64,000 bases of DNA from Microvirga calopogonii (GCF_003347665.1 NZ_QDGA01000008.1:85565-149564), one strand, 5' to 3'; shown: positions 8,913-19,390, counted from the first letter of the stretch. The notes: generated by a model from the sequence alone, not told the origin. Program-made: numbers and translations.

Positions 8913-8941
8913 TTTTAAGATTCTCCAAAGCCTTGCAGTCG

Positions 8942-10765
8942 ATGGACGATACCACAGCCGGCACGCCCCTGAACGACGAGCCGGCCCTGCCGGGCTTCCC
9001 CGCCGCGCCCGCTTCAGCAGCGCCGGCCTCCCCCTATCGCGTCCTTGCCCGAAAATACCGCCCTCGCACCTTCGATGACCTGATCGGTCAGGAAGCGATG
9101 GTGCGCACCCTCTCGAACGCTTTCGAGACCGGGCGCATTCCGCAGGCTTGGATGCTCACCGGCGTCCGCGGCGTCGGCAAGACCACCACGGCCCGCATTC
9201 TGGCCCGCGGCCTCAACTACCAGAAGGCGGACGGCACCGGTCAGCCTACCATCCACATGCCGGAACTCGGCGTGCACTGCCAGGCGATCATGGAATCGCG
9301 GCACGTGGACGTGCTGGAGATGGACGCCGCGTCCCATACGGGCATCGACGACGTCCGCCAGATCATCGACGGCATCCGCTATTCGCCGGTCTCGGCCCGC
9401 TACAAGGTCTACATCATCGACGAGGTCCACATGCTCTCCGAGAAGGCGTTCAACGCCTTCCTGAAGACGCTGGAGGAGCCTCCGCCGCACGCGAAGTTCA
9501 TCTTCGCCACCACCGAAATCCGCAAAGTCCCGGTTACGATCCTGTCCCGCTGCCAGCGCTTCGACCTGCGCCGCATCGAGGCCGACAAGCTCGTGGCCCA
9601 TCTCGGCCGCATCTGCACCGCCGAGGGCGTGCAGGCCGATGCGGAAGCGCTCGCCGCCATCGCCCGCGCGGCGGAAGGCTCGGCGCGCGATTCCCTGTCG
9701 CTGATGGACCAGGCCATCGCGCACGGCGCCGGCGTGGTGACGCCCGACACGGTGCGCGACATGCTGGGGCTCGCCGACCGCACTCAGGTGATCGATCTCT
9801 TCGAGGCCGTGATGCGCGGCGACGTGCCGGCCGCCTTCGCAGGCCTGCGCTCGCAATACGATGCCGGTGCGGATCCCGCCGTGATCCTGTCCGATCTGGC
9901 GGCCTTCTCGCACGTCGTCACCCGCCTCAAGCTGATCCCGGAAGCCGCGAAGGATCCGGCCCTCTCCGAGATCGAGCGGACGCGCGGCACCGAGTACGCC
10001 CAGAAGCTATCCGTGCGGACCCTGTCGCGCGCCTGGCAGATCCTCCTGAAGGGCATTCCCGAGGTGCAATCCTCAAACCGCCCCATCGCGGCGGCCGAGA
10101 TGGTGATCGTTCGCCTTGCCTATGCGGCCGACCTGCCGACGCCGGACGAAGCCCTGCGCGCCTTGAAGGACGGCGCGCCGGTTCCCGCCGGCGGTCCTTC
10201 CGCGCCTTCGCCCCGGCCGTCCGGTCCCACCACCTCCGGCAACATGGCGCTTGCGACATCCCAGCCCTATCCGCAGCCGAGGCCCCAGGCCGCCGTGCAG
10301 ACCGAGCCGACCATGCGGCTTCGCCGCTTCGAGGACGTGGTGGCCTTGGCCGGCGAGAAGCGCGAGATCGTGCTGAAGGCGCAGCTCGAACGGGACGTGC
10401 GCCTCGTGCGCTTCGAGGAGGGCCGCATTGAGCTCAGCCTCACCGAGACCGGCAGCCGCACCATCGCCAACGACCTCACCCGCGCCCTCCAGCAATGGAC
10501 CGGTGAGCGCTGGATGGTCGCTCTGTCCTCGGAGGAGGGCCAGGCGACCCTGCATGAGAAGGCGGTCGAGGCCGAGCGCGAGCGCAAGGAAGGCGCCGCC
10601 AATCATCCGCTCGTGCAGGCGGTGCTGACGAAGTTCCCCGGCGCGCAGATCGTGAACGTGATCGAACGGGCGGAGAAGCCCGGCGAGGATGCGGAAACCG
10701 AGATCCTCGGCGAGGCCGATGCGCTGGCCGCGCACGAGGCCGAGGACGACGACGATCTTTTCTGA
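8942..10765 (+). CDS. dnaX: DNA polymerase III subunit gamma/tau
   Basis: A 607-residue clamp-loader ATPase. Walker A is GVRGVGKTT (about residues 74-82), Walker B is DEVHMLS, and the sensor 1/SRC motif is TILSRCQRFDLRR. The zinc-binding cysteines of E. coli DnaX are mostly absent, as in many Rhizobiales. A Pro/Ser-rich linker (about 410-450) leads to a C-terminal domain that probably contacts the polymerase. The ATG at 8942 is preferred over an in-frame TTG at 8933. It heads dnaX-ybaB-recR. Confidence 0.95.
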   Translation: MDDTTAGTPLNDEPALPGFPAAPASAAPASPYRVLARKYRPRTFDDLIGQEAMVRTLSNAFETGRIPQAWMLTGVRGVGKTTTARILARGLNYQKADGTGQPTIHMPELGVHCQAIMESRHVDVLEMDAASHTGIDDVRQIIDGIRYSPVSARYKVYIIDEVHMLSEKAFNAFLKTLEEPPPHAKFIFATTEIRKVPVTILSRCQRFDLRRIEADKLVAHLGRICTAEGVQADAEALAAIARAAEGSARDSLSLMDQAIAHGAGVVTPDTVRDMLGLADRTQVIDLFEAVMRGDVPAAFAGLRSQYDAGADPAVILSDLAAFSHVVTRLKLIPEAAKDPALSEIERTRGTEYAQKLSVRTLSRAWQILLKGIPEVQSSNRPIAAAEMVIVRLAYAADLPTPDEALRALKDGAPVPAGGPSAPSPRPSGPTTSGNMALATSQPYPQPRPQAAVQTEPTMRLRRFEDVVALAGEKREIVLKAQLERDVRLVRFEEGRIELSLTETGSRTIANDLTRALQQWTGERWMVALSSEEGQATLHEKAVEAERERKEGAANHPLVQAVLTKFPGAQIVNVIERAEKPGEDAETEILGEADALAAHEAEDDDDLF

Positions 10766-10792
10766 TTTTCTTTTGAGATTGAGGATACGGTC

Positions 10793-11113
10793 ATGAAGGA
10801 CATCATGGGACTGATGAAGCAGGCTCAGGCCATGCAGCAGAAGCTGCAGGACGCCCAGGCCGAGCTCGACACCCTCGAAGTCGACGGCACCGCCGGCGGC
10901 GGCGTCGTGACCGTGAAGGTGACCGGCAAGGGCAGCCTGAAATCCATCAACATCGATCCCTCGCTCATGAATCCTGACGAGAAGGAGATCCTCGAGGATC
11001 TCATCGTCGCGGCCATGAACGATGCCCGCGGCAAGGCCGAGCGCGTCACCCAGGAGCGCATGGAAAGCATCACCAAGGGCCTGCCGCTGCCTCCGGGCCT
11101 GAAGCTGTTCTGA
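10793..11113 (+). CDS. ybaB: YbaB/EbfC family nucleoid-associated protein
   Basis: A 106-residue dimeric DNA-binding protein of the YbaB family: an N-terminal helix ([20 protein letters not shown]), a central sheet with the [11 protein letters not shown] motif, and a C-terminal helix. The gene lies between dnaX and recR with short spacers (27 and 7 nt), the classic bacterial order, indicating an operon. Its precise role (nucleoid organisation, replication repair) is not settled for the family. Confidence 0.93.
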   Translation: MKDIMGLMKQAQAMQQKLQDAQAELDTLEVDGTAGGGVVTVKVTGKGSLKSINIDPSLMNPDEKEILEDLIVAAMNDARGKAERVTQERMESITKGLPLPPGLKLF

Positions 11114-11120
11114 GACATCG

Positions 11121-11726
11121 ATGGCCCAGCACGTTGCCGGTCCCGAGATCGAGCGCCTGATCCAGCTCCTCGCCCGCCTGCCGGGCCTGGGGCCTCGGTC
11201 CGCGCGGCGCGCGGCGCTCCATCTCATCAAGAAGCGCGAGACGCTGCTCAACCCGTTGAGCGATGCCATGCGCATCGCCAACGAGCGCATCGTCGTGTGC
11301 TCGTCCTGCGGCAACGTCGATACGTCGGATCCCTGCACGATCTGCCGGGATGCCAAGCGCGATCCGTCCATCCTCGTGGTGGTGGAGGACGTGTCCGATC
11401 TCTGGGCGCTGGAGCGGTCCGGCGCGGTCAACGCCAGGTATCACGTACTCGGCGGCGTGCTCTCGCCGCTCGACGGCGTTCGGCCCGAGCACCTGAACCT
11501 GGAGCGCCTCGTCGCCCGTGCGTCCGAACCCGGCGTGAACGAGGTGATCCTGGCGCTCAACGCCACGGTCGACGGCCAGACCACGGCCCATTACATCACC
11601 GAGCTGCTCGCCCATCTGCCCGTGAAGGTGACGAAGCTCGCCCACGGCGTACCCGTCGGCGGCGAACTCGACTATCTCGACGAGGGCACGCTCTCGGCGG
11701 CGATCCGGCAGCGCACGTCGTTTTGA
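11121..11726 (+). CDS. recR: Recombination mediator RecR
   Basis: RecR acts with RecF/RecO to load RecA on gapped DNA. The 201-residue protein has the helix-hairpin-helix region ([17 protein letters not shown]), a four-cysteine zinc motif ([16 protein letters not shown], about residues 58-73) and a Toprim domain ([15 protein letters not shown] onwards, with [18 protein letters not shown]). Start, length and position after ybaB all fit. Confidence 0.95.
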   Translation: MAQHVAGPEIERLIQLLARLPGLGPRSARRAALHLIKKRETLLNPLSDAMRIANERIVVCSSCGNVDTSDPCTICRDAKRDPSILVVVEDVSDLWALERSGAVNARYHVLGGVLSPLDGVRPEHLNLERLVARASEPGVNEVILALNATVDGQTTAHYITELLAHLPVKVTKLAHGVPVGGELDYLDEGTLSAAIRQRTSF

Positions 11727-11747
11727 AGCGGCTCTGATTCCTCCGAT

Positions 11748-11773
11748 GTCATCACCGGGCTTGTCCCGGTGAT
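11748..11773. repeat. Half copy of GTCATCACCGGGC repeat (family D)
   Basis: ATCACCGGGC...CCCGGTGAT inverted arms, matching the left half of the elements at 20047 and 43560. The right half is missing; a family E element follows. Confidence 0.65.
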
Positions 11774-11803
11774 CTCGATTGGAGAGGCGCTCCCCACACC
11801 GCT

Positions 11804-11940
11804 GTCATTCCGGGGCGCCCCAGGCGAACCCGGAACCCATAATCACGACGCGGAAGGAAAGAGCGAGCAGCGTTGCGCCTCTTCCTGCGCCGTCAGCGGC
11901 TATGGGTTCCGGGTTCCGCTTCGCGGCCCCGGAATGACAA
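11804..11940. repeat. Family E palindromic repeat
   Basis: Left edge GTCATTCCGGGGCGCC, right edge GCGGCCCCGGAATGAC; the inner GGAACCCATA pairs with TATGGGTTCC. With the half element at 11748 it fills most of the recR-dapD gap. Confidence 0.85.
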
Positions 11941-12032
11941 GCGCGGATCTCATGCGAGCCGCAGATGATGACGTGACAGGCCGGAGCGCCGTTGCTAATC
12001 AGGCGGCAACGAAACCCTGACCCGAGTTGCCC

Positions 12033-12875
12033 ATGTCCACCGCTGATCTCGCCCGCACCATCGACGCCGCCTGGGAAGACCGGGCTAACGTCAACCCTTC
12101 GACGACCGGCGCCGTCCGTGAAGCCGTCGAGGAGTCGATGAACCTTCTCGATTCCGGCAAGGCCCGTGTGGCCGAGAAGACCGGCGGCGAGTGGCAGGTG
12201 CATCAATGGCTGAAGAAGGCCGTGCTGCTGTCCTTCCGCCTCAACGACATGGAAGTGATCGGCGGCGGCCCGGGCGAGGCCACGTGGTGGGACAAGGTGC
12301 CGTCCAAGTTCGCCGGATGGGGTGAGAACCGCTTTCGGGCCGCGGGCTTCCGCGCCGTTCCGAACTGCACCGCGCGGCGCGGCGCCTATATCGCGCCCGG
12401 CGTGGTGCTGATGCCGTCCTTCGTCAATCTCGGCGCCTATGTGGACGAGAACACCATGGTCGATACCTGGGCGACGGTCGGCTCCTGCGCCCAGATCGGC
12501 AAGAACGTGCACCTCTCCGGCGGCGTCGGCATCGGCGGCGTGCTGGAGCCACTCCAGGCCAACCCCACCATCATCGAGGACAACTGCTTCATCGGCGCCC
12601 GCTCCGAGGTGGTGGAAGGCGTGGTCGTGGGCGAGGGCTCGGTGCTCTCCATGGGCGTGTTCATCTCGGCCTCGACCAAGATCATCGACCGCAACACCGG
12701 CGAGGTTTTTGTGGGCCGCGTGCCGCCGTATTCGGTCGTCGTCCCCGGCTCGCTCCCCGGCAAGCCGCTCCCGGACGGCACCCCCGGCCCGTCGCTCTAC
12801 TGCGCCGTCATCGTGAAGCGCGTCGATGCGCAGACGCGGGCAAAGACAGGGATCAACGAGCTGTTGCGGGACTGA
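12033..12875 (+). CDS. dapD: 2,3,4,5-tetrahydropyridine-2,6-dicarboxylate N-succinyltransferase
   Basis: DapD succinylates tetrahydrodipicolinate in the succinylase branch to lysine and meso-diaminopimelate. The 280-residue protein has the N-terminal helical domain and a left-handed beta-helix of hexapeptide repeats ([40 protein letters not shown]). The ATG at 12033 is preferred over an in-frame TTG at 12027. dapE, two steps later in the same pathway, follows one gene downstream. Confidence 0.96.
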   Translation: MSTADLARTIDAAWEDRANVNPSTTGAVREAVEESMNLLDSGKARVAEKTGGEWQVHQWLKKAVLLSFRLNDMEVIGGGPGEATWWDKVPSKFAGWGENRFRAAGFRAVPNCTARRGAYIAPGVVLMPSFVNLGAYVDENTMVDTWATVGSCAQIGKNVHLSGGVGIGGVLEPLQANPTIIEDNCFIGARSEVVEGVVVGEGSVLSMGVFISASTKIIDRNTGEVFVGRVPPYSVVVPGSLPGKPLPDGTPGPSLYCAVIVKRVDAQTRAKTGINELLRD

Positions 12876-12925
12876 TCTGAAACATTGTATCTGTCTAGCT
12901 CGGTGACATTCTGGGCTAGGCAGAT

Positions 12926-13330
12926 ATGTGGGCTGTACTGAGATTTTTCTTCAGCTTTCAGGGCCGCATCGGACGGCTTCAATTCCTCTATGGCATCCTG
13001 TTCTGGGCTGCAGCGCTGACCGTTGCATTTACTGTTTATCTCGAGACGATCTGGTTCTGCTTATCACCTTTGACCCTCATCGTTCTGGTGGCAGCTGTCT
13101 CATGCACAGCGCTGCAAGTGAAGCGATTTCATGATCGGAACCGTACTGGTTGGCGTGTGAGCATCTTCTGCATTCTGTTCCTGACCACAGCCATTTTCCC
13201 TGTTTCGTTAGCTACGCTCCTATTGGTTTCCATTGAACACATGGTTGAGTTGCTGATTATGGCTGGCACAAGAGGGCCAAACCATTATGGTCCTGCTCAG
13301 CAGCCACCTCCTGAACCTGTGCCAGCATGA
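12926..13330 (+). CDS. DUF805 family membrane protein
   Basis: A 134-residue inner-membrane protein. The DUF805 signature is visible: an N-terminal [17 protein letters not shown] segment, about four hydrophobic helices, and [12 protein letters not shown] between helices. Function is unknown; relatives are often small proteins of uncertain role. The sequence and its upstream spacer are visibly less GC-rich than dapD and dapE on either side, suggesting a later insertion between the two dap genes. Its stop overlaps the dapE start (ATGA). Confidence 0.82.
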   Translation: MWAVLRFFFSFQGRIGRLQFLYGILFWAAALTVAFTVYLETIWFCLSPLTLIVLVAAVSCTALQVKRFHDRNRTGWRVSIFCILFLTTAIFPVSLATLLLVSIEHMVELLIMAGTRGPNHYGPAQQPPPEPVPA

Positions 13331-14487
13331 CCTCCCATACTCCGCTTTCCCTCGCCCAATCCCTCCTGCGCTGCCCCTCTGTGACGCCTGAGGAGGGCGG
13401 GGCGCTGGCCTTCATCGAGGACGTGCTGAAGGAGGCGGGGTTCGAGGTTCACCGGCCGGTCTTTTCCGAGCCCGGTACGCCCGATGTCGAGAACCTCTAT
13501 GCCCGCTACGGCAAGGGTGAGCCCTACCTGCTCTTTGCCGGACATACGGATGTGGTGCCGCCGGGCGATGTGAGCCGGTGGCAATACGATCCGTTCGGCG
13601 GTGAGATCCATGGCGGCGAGCTTTATGGGCGTGGCGCGGTCGACATGAAGGGCGGCATCGCCTGCATGATGGCGGCGGCGCTTGCCTTCATTCGCGACAA
13701 CCCGGATTTCAAGGGCTCCATCGGTTTCCTGATCACGGGAGACGAGGAGGGGCCGGCCGTCAACGGCACGGTGAAGCTCCTCGAATGGGCGAAGGGCCGC
13801 GGCGAGCGGTTCGATCATTGCATCCTCGGCGAGCCCACCAATCCGAACCAGCTCGGCGACATGATCAAGATCGGGCGGCGCGGGTCGCTCACGGGCCGGA
13901 TCGTGGTCGAGGGCAAGCAGGGGCATGTGGCCTATCCGCATCTCGCGGACAATCCCATTCCGGGCATGATGCGCCTGCTCGACGGGCTGCTGAAGGAGCC
14001 GCTCGATCGGGGCACGGACCATTTCGACGCCTCGAACCTCGAAGTGACCACCATCGACGTCGGCAATCCCGCCGCCAACGTGATCCCGGCGGAGGCGAAG
14101 GCGACCTTCAACATCCGGTTCAACGATCTCTGGACGCCCCAAAGCCTTGAGGCGGAGATCGAGCGCCGCCTGCGCGAGGCCGCCGGCAACACGGTGCGCT
14201 ACACCCTGACGATGGAGCCGACCAACGCGGTCGCCTTCCTCACGCCGCCGAATGCCTTCGTGGGCTTCATTGCCGATGCCATCAAGGCTGAGACTGGCTC
14301 GCAGCCGAAGCTCTCCACCACGGGCGGCACGTCGGATGCTCGCTTCATTGTGAAGTACTGCCCCGTGGTCGAATTCGGCCTCGTCGGACAGACCATGCAC
14401 CAGATCGACGAGCGGGTGGCCGTCGCCGATTTGGATCGTCTCGCAACGGTTTACCGCAAGGTGCTTGAAGCCTATTTCGCCGCGTGA
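13327..14487 (+). CDS. dapE: Succinyl-diaminopimelate desuccinylase
   Basis: DapE is the di-zinc M20 hydrolase that removes succinate from N-succinyl-LL-diaminopimelate. The 386 residues include the metal site [12 protein letters not shown], the acid [11 protein letters not shown] with the catalytic Glu, [10 protein letters not shown] opening the dimerisation domain, and [11 protein letters not shown] near the C-terminus. The ATG overlaps the DUF805 stop, so the inserted membrane gene is probably translated with it. Confidence 0.96.
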   Translation: MTSHTPLSLAQSLLRCPSVTPEEGGALAFIEDVLKEAGFEVHRPVFSEPGTPDVENLYARYGKGEPYLLFAGHTDVVPPGDVSRWQYDPFGGEIHGGELYGRGAVDMKGGIACMMAAALAFIRDNPDFKGSIGFLITGDEEGPAVNGTVKLLEWAKGRGERFDHCILGEPTNPNQLGDMIKIGRRGSLTGRIVVEGKQGHVAYPHLADNPIPGMMRLLDGLLKEPLDRGTDHFDASNLEVTTIDVGNPAANVIPAEAKATFNIRFNDLWTPQSLEAEIERRLREAAGNTVRYTLTMEPTNAVAFLTPPNAFVGFIADAIKAETGSQPKLSTTGGTSDARFIVKYCPVVEFGLVGQTMHQIDERVAVADLDRLATVYRKVLEAYFAA

Positions 14488-14502
14488 GCCCAAATTTGGA
14501 AC

Positions 14503-14531
14503 TTGACTGTTTAGACTAAAGTCGAAGAATA
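14503..14531 (+). promoter_or_regulatory. Possible promoter for the membrane protein gene
   Basis: TTGACT at 14503-14508, 17 bp, AGAATA at 14526-14531; the -10 is a weak match. It is positioned about 65 nt before the start codon at 14596. Confidence 0.35.
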
Positions 14532-14595
14532 GCCGGAACGTTTTATCGGGTCCGTCCATTTCCGAGGGCAATCGTCTTCGAAGAAGGGGCCGCTC

Positions 14596-15186
14596 ATGAT
14601 CGTTACGGCTGATGAGGTCAACCGCTCGTTCCGGGGAACGCTCGACCTGCTCAACAGCAGGTCAGAGGGCCTGAAGTCCTTCGACATGAGCGAGCGGGGC
14701 TTCTGGCGCTCCTTCACGGCGATCTGGCTGACGCTCCCGGCCTATGTCGTATCCCTTGCCTTCGAGCGCCTCCGCCTCGGTCTCCTGCAGCCGGACCGGC
14801 CTCTTCTCGATAGCTTCTGGATCGATCTCGTCGTCGCTCTCGGCCATGTGGCGGGCTTCGTCGCCCTGCCGGTCGCCATGATCTGGATCGCCCGGTGGTT
14901 TCGGCTCGAGAAGGCCTATGTGCCCTTCGTGATCGTGACGAACTGGATCTCCGTCATCGGCATGCTGCTCCTGTCGGTGCCGGCCATGCTCATGCTGCTC
15001 GGCTGGGCGCCTCCAGGGCTCGCCAGCCTGTTCGGCCTCGCCTTCGCGATCATCATCGTGCGGCTGCAATGGTTCGCCACCAAGGCGACCCTGAACCTCG
15101 CGAGCCTGCCGGCCCTCGGCGTCGTGGTGCTTGGCATCGTGCTCAATTCCATGATCGGAACCGCGATGCGGGGGCTTTTAGGCTAA
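14596..15186 (+). CDS. Conserved hypothetical membrane protein
   Basis: A 196-residue protein not assigned to a named family. A soluble N-terminal part (about 1-40) is followed by roughly five hydrophobic helices (about 45-65, 80-98, 108-130, 133-150, 165-185). It sits in the spacer between dapE and the convergent truA operon. Its TAA stop abuts the palindromic element that begins AGCATCG at 15187, and the TAA fits that family's usual edge. The function is not inferable. Confidence 0.7.
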   Translation: MIVTADEVNRSFRGTLDLLNSRSEGLKSFDMSERGFWRSFTAIWLTLPAYVVSLAFERLRLGLLQPDRPLLDSFWIDLVVALGHVAGFVALPVAMIWIARWFRLEKAYVPFVIVTNWISVIGMLLLSVPAMLMLLGWAPPGLASLFGLAFAIIIVRLQWFATKATLNLASLPALGVVVLGIVLNSMIGTAMRGLLG

Positions 15187-15187
15187 A

Positions 15188-15232
15188 GCATCGAACGCAA
15201 AAGTGGGAACCGGTTTTGCGTGTAAAGATGCG
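15188..15232. repeat. GCATCGAACGCAAAAGTGG repeat (family A, variant B)
   Basis: It contains AACGCAAAAGTGGGAACCGG and the complementary CGGTTTTGCGT. A reverse-orientation copy is at 31945-31982. The adjoining TAA directly upstream is the stop of the membrane-protein gene. Confidence 0.75.
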
Positions 15233-15244
15233 ACAAACAAAACC

Positions 15245-15991
15245 TTAAAGCGTCGGATAATCGACGCCGATCAGGTAAAGCCCCGTCGATGGGGCCATCG
15301 GCCCGCAGCGTCTGCGGTCGCGGGCGTCGAGGGCCGCGCGCACATCCTCCACCGACCAGCGTCCCGCGCCGGCCCGCTCCAGGGTCCCCGTCATGGAGCG
15401 CACCTGATGGTGCAGGAACGAACGGGCGGAGGCATAGATGCGGATCTCGTCGCCGATCCGCTCCACATCGAGCCGATCGAGGGTCCGGACCGGGCTGTTG
15501 GCCTGGCATTCCGCGGCCCGGAACGTGGTGAAATCGTGCCGCCCGATCAGCGTCTGTGCGGCCTCGTGCATCGCGTCGGCATCGAGCTTCCAGGCCACGT
15601 GCCAGACCCGGCTCGCGTCCAGGGCCGGAGGCGCGCGGCGGTTGAGGATGCGATAGACGTAGTGGCGCTTCACGGCGGAGAGGCGGGCGTGGAACGTCTC
15701 GGGTACGACCTGGGCCGAAAGGATCGCCACGGGGGCCGGCCGCAGGTGGGAGTTGGTGGCGTCGCGGACCGTGTCCGGCCGCCATTCCTTGTCCAGGTCC
15801 ACGTGAACGACCTGGTGGGTGGCATGAACCCCCGAATCCGTCCTTCCTGCGCAATGGATTCGGACGGCCGCGCCCGTAAAGCGCGCGATGGCATCCTCCA
15901 CCGCCTGCTGCACGGAGAGCCCGTTCGTCTGATGCTGCCAACCGGTGAAGGGCGTGCCGTCATATTCGACGACAAGCTTGTAGCGAGGCAT
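15245..15991 (-). CDS. truA: tRNA pseudouridine(38-40) synthase
   Basis: TruA makes pseudouridine at positions 38-40 of the tRNA anticodon arm. The 248-residue protein has [10 protein letters not shown] near the N-terminus and the catalytic aspartate D52 in [22 protein letters not shown] is the conserved C-terminal motif. It is the last gene of the def-fmt-GNAT-truA operon, one base after the GNAT stop codon. Confidence 0.96.
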   Translation of the reverse strand: MPRYKLVVEYDGTPFTGWQHQTNGLSVQQAVEDAIARFTGAAVRIHCAGRTDSGVHATHQVVHVDLDKEWRPDTVRDATNSHLRPAPVAILSAQVVPETFHARLSAVKRHYVYRILNRRAPPALDASRVWHVAWKLDADAMHEAAQTLIGRHDFTTFRAAECQANSPVRTLDRLDVERIGDEIRIYASARSFLHHQVRSMTGTLERAGAGRWSVEDVRAALDARDRRRCGPMAPSTGLYLIGVDYPTL

Positions 15992-15992
15992 G

Positions 15993-16487
15993 TTATTTCA
16001 GTTCTGCAAAGGCTCTGGCGTAAGTGACCGAGCCGTGAGCCTCTTTCCCGGTGTCGGAAAGGGCAAGGGCCTGAAGATAGGGTCCGTCATAGAGCGTCTT
16101 GAGCCTGCGCGCCAGCGCTGTCGAGAAGCCGAAGCGGCCATAGTAACCCGGCTCGCCCAGCACGAGCACGAGGTCGAACCCCTTGGCCTTCATCCGTTTC
16201 AGGCCCTCTTCGATGAGAAAGGCTCCCACGCCTTGCCGCTGGTGAGCGGGAATCACTGCAAGAGGAGCCAAGCCGCACCCTTTGACGAAAGGAGCGTCGT
16301 CGAGGAACAGACGGGAGAAGGCAATATGCCCGACCGCTTTCGCTCCATAAGCCGTGAGGGACAGGATGAGGTCGCCGTCATTGCGCAGGCGCTGGACGAG
16401 ACTGGCTTCAGCCAATTGCCCGAAAGCAGCCTGGTAAATCGCGCAGAGGCCAGCCCAGTCGGCGGATTCCTCCAGACGAAGCCTCAT
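15993..16487 (-). CDS. GNAT-family N-acetyltransferase (YhbS-like)
   Basis: A 164-residue acetyltransferase inserted between fmt and truA. The start chosen is the ATG at 16485-16487 ([11 protein letters not shown]), 8 nt after the fmt stop; a longer open frame overlaps fmt antiparallel codons and is unlikely. Motif A is [20 protein letters not shown], followed by [15 protein letters not shown], typical of the YhbS group. The substrate is unknown; placement in a formylation/deformylation operon may be incidental. Confidence 0.85.
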   Translation of the reverse strand: MRLRLEESADWAGLCAIYQAAFGQLAEASLVQRLRNDGDLILSLTAYGAKAVGHIAFSRLFLDDAPFVKGCGLAPLAVIPAHQRQGVGAFLIEEGLKRMKAKGFDLVLVLGEPGYYGRFGFSTALARRLKTLYDGPYLQALALSDTGKEAHGSVTYARAFAELK

Positions 16488-16495
16488 GCCGGACC

Positions 16496-17428
16496 TCACG
16501 CGAATCTGGCGCCCGGACCAAGCCTCACTCCCCGCAGGAATTCTTCGAAAGCCACGGGGCCTTTGCCGGCACGCTGAACCTGAATCAGGCGGATCGCACC
16601 CTCGCCACAGGATATTGTACCATCGTTGTCGAGCAGTGTCGCGGGCAAAGCTGAACCTTTTCCCAAGACCGCTCTGAGAACCTTCACCCGCTCCGGGCCT
16701 TTGCCGAAATCGGCCGTGAAATAGGCCCCCGGAAAGGGAGAAAGGCCGCGAATGTGGTCGTGGACCGCCTGCGCCGGCTTCGACCACTCGATCCGCGCGT
16801 CCTCGTTCTTGAGCTTGTGGGCGTAGGTCACGCCCTCCTCGGGCTGGGGCGTGAAGCCCAAACCCCCACGGGAGAGGGCGGCGAGCGCCCGCACCATGAG
16901 GTCGGCACCGAGGACCATGAGGCGGTCGTGGAGCTCGCCCGCGTTCATGTCCGGCGCGATCGCCACCCGCTCGACCATGGCGACGGGGCCGGTATCCAGG
17001 CCCTCCTCCATCTTCATCACGGCGACGCCGGTCTCCCGGTCGCCGGCCATGATGGCACGCTGGATCGGCGCCGCGCCGCGCCAGCGGGGGAGCAGGGAGG
17101 CGTGAAGGTTGAGGCAGCCGAGTTCCGGCGCCTCCAGGACGGCCTTCGGCAGCAGCATGCCGTAGGCCACCACCACCGCCACGTCGGCGTCGTGGCTGCG
17201 GAAAATCTCGGCGGCTTCCTCCGTGCGCAGGGTTTTCGGCGTCAGCACCGGAAAGCCGAAACGGTCCGCCATCCGGTGGACCGGGGAGGGCTTCAGCTCC
17301 ATGCCACGGCCGGCCGCTGCGGGCGCGCGGGTATAGACGGCCACCACGTCATGGCCCTGGCCGACGATCTCGGACAGGGTCGGCACGGCGAAATCCGGCG
17401 TGCCCATGAAGACGACGCGCAGGCTCAT
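16496..17428 (-). CDS. fmt: Methionyl-tRNA formyltransferase
   Basis: Fmt formylates initiator Met-tRNA with 10-formyl-tetrahydrofolate. The 310-residue protein shows the formyltransferase fold start [27 protein letters not shown] with the catalytic Asn/His, and the C-terminal OB-like tRNA-binding domain. The ATG overlaps the def stop by 4 nt (ATGA), the usual def-fmt pairing. Confidence 0.97.
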   Translation of the reverse strand: MSLRVVFMGTPDFAVPTLSEIVGQGHDVVAVYTRAPAAAGRGMELKPSPVHRMADRFGFPVLTPKTLRTEEAAEIFRSHDADVAVVVAYGMLLPKAVLEAPELGCLNLHASLLPRWRGAAPIQRAIMAGDRETGVAVMKMEEGLDTGPVAMVERVAIAPDMNAGELHDRLMVLGADLMVRALAALSRGGLGFTPQPEEGVTYAHKLKNEDARIEWSKPAQAVHDHIRGLSPFPGAYFTADFGKGPERVKVLRAVLGKGSALPATLLDNDGTISCGEGAIRLIQVQRAGKGPVAFEEFLRGVRLGPGARFA

Positions 17429-17943
17429 GCCCCGGCCTCGCGCTTGGCGGCTTTCTTGAACTTAGTCATCACCCGGTCGCGCTTGAGCTTCGACAGGTAG
17501 TCGATGAACAGCACCCCGTTCAGATGGTCGATCTCATGCTGCACGCAGGTGGCGAGCAGCCCGTCCGCATCCTGCTCGATGGTCTCGCCCTGCAGGTTCA
17601 TGAACCGGAACCGCACCCGGTCGGGGCGCTCGACCTCCTCGTAATATTCGGGGATCGACAGGCAACCCTCCTCGTAGACCCGCTTCTCCTCCGACGCCCA
17701 GGTGATCTCCGGATTGATGAGCACCATCGGCTGGCGCTCGTCGTCGGACTTGGACACGTCCATGGTCACCATGCGGACCGGCACGCCGATCTGGATGGCA
17801 GCCAAGCCGACGCCGGGGGCGTCGTACATGGTTTCCAGCATGTCGTCGGCCAGCTGGCGGATCTCGCTCGTGATTTCCTTGATGGGTTCGGAAACCAGGC
17901 GGAGCTTGGAATCGGGGATGATGACGAGGGGTCTGATGCTCAT
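17425..17943 (-). CDS. def: Peptide deformylase
   Basis: Def removes the formyl group from nascent proteins using a metal ion. All three motifs are visible in 172 residues: [18 protein letters not shown] (metal-binding Cys) and QHEIDHLNG (two His and the catalytic Glu). It is first gene of the def-fmt-GNAT-truA operon. Confidence 0.97.
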   Translation of the reverse strand: MSIRPLVIIPDSKLRLVSEPIKEITSEIRQLADDMLETMYDAPGVGLAAIQIGVPVRMVTMDVSKSDDERQPMVLINPEITWASEEKRVYEEGCLSIPEYYEEVERPDRVRFRFMNLQGETIEQDADGLLATCVQHEIDHLNGVLFIDYLSKLKRDRVMTKFKKAAKREAGA

Positions 17944-17994
17944 GATCGCGGGAGATAAGCGCTTGAGGATGGATGGTCAAATCGTTCGTCTTGA

Positions 17995-18100
17995 GCATCG
18001 GACCCAAAAGTGGACCCACTTTTGGGGACTCATCCGATGCGTATCATTCCTGAGTGCATCGTTTTCGCGGAAAAGTGGATTCCACTTTTCCGCACGAGGC
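17995..18100. repeat. Pair of family A palindromic repeats
   Basis: The first copy, 17995-18040, is GCATCGGACCCAAAAGTGG with its complement ending CATCCGATGC. A second, more degenerate copy at 18055-18100 has GGAAAAGTGGATTCCACTTTTCC. They fill the gap between divergent def and rmuC. Confidence 0.85.
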
Positions 18101-18142
18101 ACTTGTGTTCGGATGCGTCCGTCAACCGGAACCATAGAGCCC

Positions 18143-19330
18143 ATGAACGATGTCGTCGTGATCCTCGGCCAAACTCCCCTGACCTGGGGGCAGATCGTCA
18201 TGGGCATGGCCGGGCTGAGCCTCGTCCTGCTCCTGCTCGTGACGATGCTTCTCCTGCGGACGCGCCGGGAGAGGGCCCTGGAGGCCGCCATTGCGGACGA
18301 GCGGGCACGGGAGATGGACGACAAGGTGGCCGAACTCACCCGCATCCAGTCGGAAATGACCGGACGGATGCGCACGATGGCCGAGGTCTTCGGCTCCCGC
18401 CAAAGCGATTTCGTCCGGATGATTTCGGAACGGATCGATGGATTGCAGCACCGGGTCGGGCAAGGGCTGGAGGCATCCACGCGTCACCAGACGGAAAATC
18501 TCTCGAAGCTCAACGAGCGTCTCGCCGTGATCGACGCGGCGCAGCAGAACCTGACGAGCCTCACCGGCGAGATCGTGGGTCTGAAGGACATTCTCTCCAA
18601 CAAGCAGACCCGGGGCGCCTACGGACAGGGGCGGATGGAGGCGATCGTCCGCGACGGGCTTCCGTCCAATGCCTTCGAGTTCCAGGCGACCCTGTCGAAC
18701 CGTACAAGGCCCGACTGCCTCGTGCGCCTGCCGGGCGACGAGCGCGGTCTCGTGATCGACGCCAAGTTCCCCCTGGAGGGTTTCACCCTCTTCCGGGAGT
18801 CCAAGGGCGATGAGGCGCGCAGCCGCGCGGCCGCCAAGGTTCGCAACGACATGCTCGTCCATGTGAAGGACATCGCGGAAAAGTACCTGATCCCGGGCGA
18901 GACCCAGGATATCGCCATGCTCTTCGTTCCGGCGGAATCGATCTATGCGGATCTGGCCGAACATTTCGACGATGTAGTCCAGAAGGCGCATCGCGCCCGC
19001 ATCGTCATCGTGTCGCCGTCGCTTCTGACCCTCGCCATCCAGGTGATGCAGGCGCTCGTCCGTGATGCCCGCATCCGCGAGGAGGCGAGGGTGATCCAGG
19101 TCGAGGTGCAGAAGCTCCTGGAGGATGTGGTGCGCCTGGACGCCCGGGTGGCGAAGCTCGACACCCACTTCCGGCAGGCTCAGGAGGACGTGTCGCAGAT
19201 CCGGGTCTCGGCCGACAAGATCGTCAAGCGCGGCCAGAAGATCGAGACCCTCGAATTCGACGAGGATGAGGCCGAGGCCCGGGCCGAGTGGCTGCGCCTT
19301 CAGGGTCGTAATCTCCGGGCCGTGGAATAA
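18143..19330 (+). CDS. rmuC: DNA recombination protein RmuC
   Basis: A 395-residue RmuC-family protein. An N-terminal membrane helix (about residues 18-38) is followed by a coiled coil (about 40-140) and a PD-(D/E)XK-like nuclease domain: RGAYGQGRMEAIV, FEFQATL, and the putative active site VIDAKFPLEGF. The family limits inversions and short repeats during replication; the biochemical activity is not fully defined. The start is the ATG at 18143; the longer frame upstream lies in the repeats and def antisense. Confidence 0.92.
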   Translation: MNDVVVILGQTPLTWGQIVMGMAGLSLVLLLLVTMLLLRTRRERALEAAIADERAREMDDKVAELTRIQSEMTGRMRTMAEVFGSRQSDFVRMISERIDGLQHRVGQGLEASTRHQTENLSKLNERLAVIDAAQQNLTSLTGEIVGLKDILSNKQTRGAYGQGRMEAIVRDGLPSNAFEFQATLSNRTRPDCLVRLPGDERGLVIDAKFPLEGFTLFRESKGDEARSRAAAKVRNDMLVHVKDIAEKYLIPGETQDIAMLFVPAESIYADLAEHFDDVVQKAHRARIVIVSPSLLTLAIQVMQALVRDARIREEARVIQVEVQKLLEDVVRLDARVAKLDTHFRQAQEDVSQIRVSADKIVKRGQKIETLEFDEDEAEARAEWLRLQGRNLRAVE

Positions 19331-19365
19331 AAGGATCCGACATACGTTCATGAGCGTTGGCGCCG

Positions 19366-19390
19366 GGAACCGCCTTTCTCCCGCAACGTT
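19366..19390 (+). promoter_or_regulatory. EcfG-type general stress promoter
   Basis: GGAAC at 19366-19370, 16 bp, CGTT at 19387-19390: a perfect match to the consensus known for EcfG sigma factors of Methylobacterium and Caulobacter. It is 80 bp ahead of the DUF892 start codon. Confidence 0.8.
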
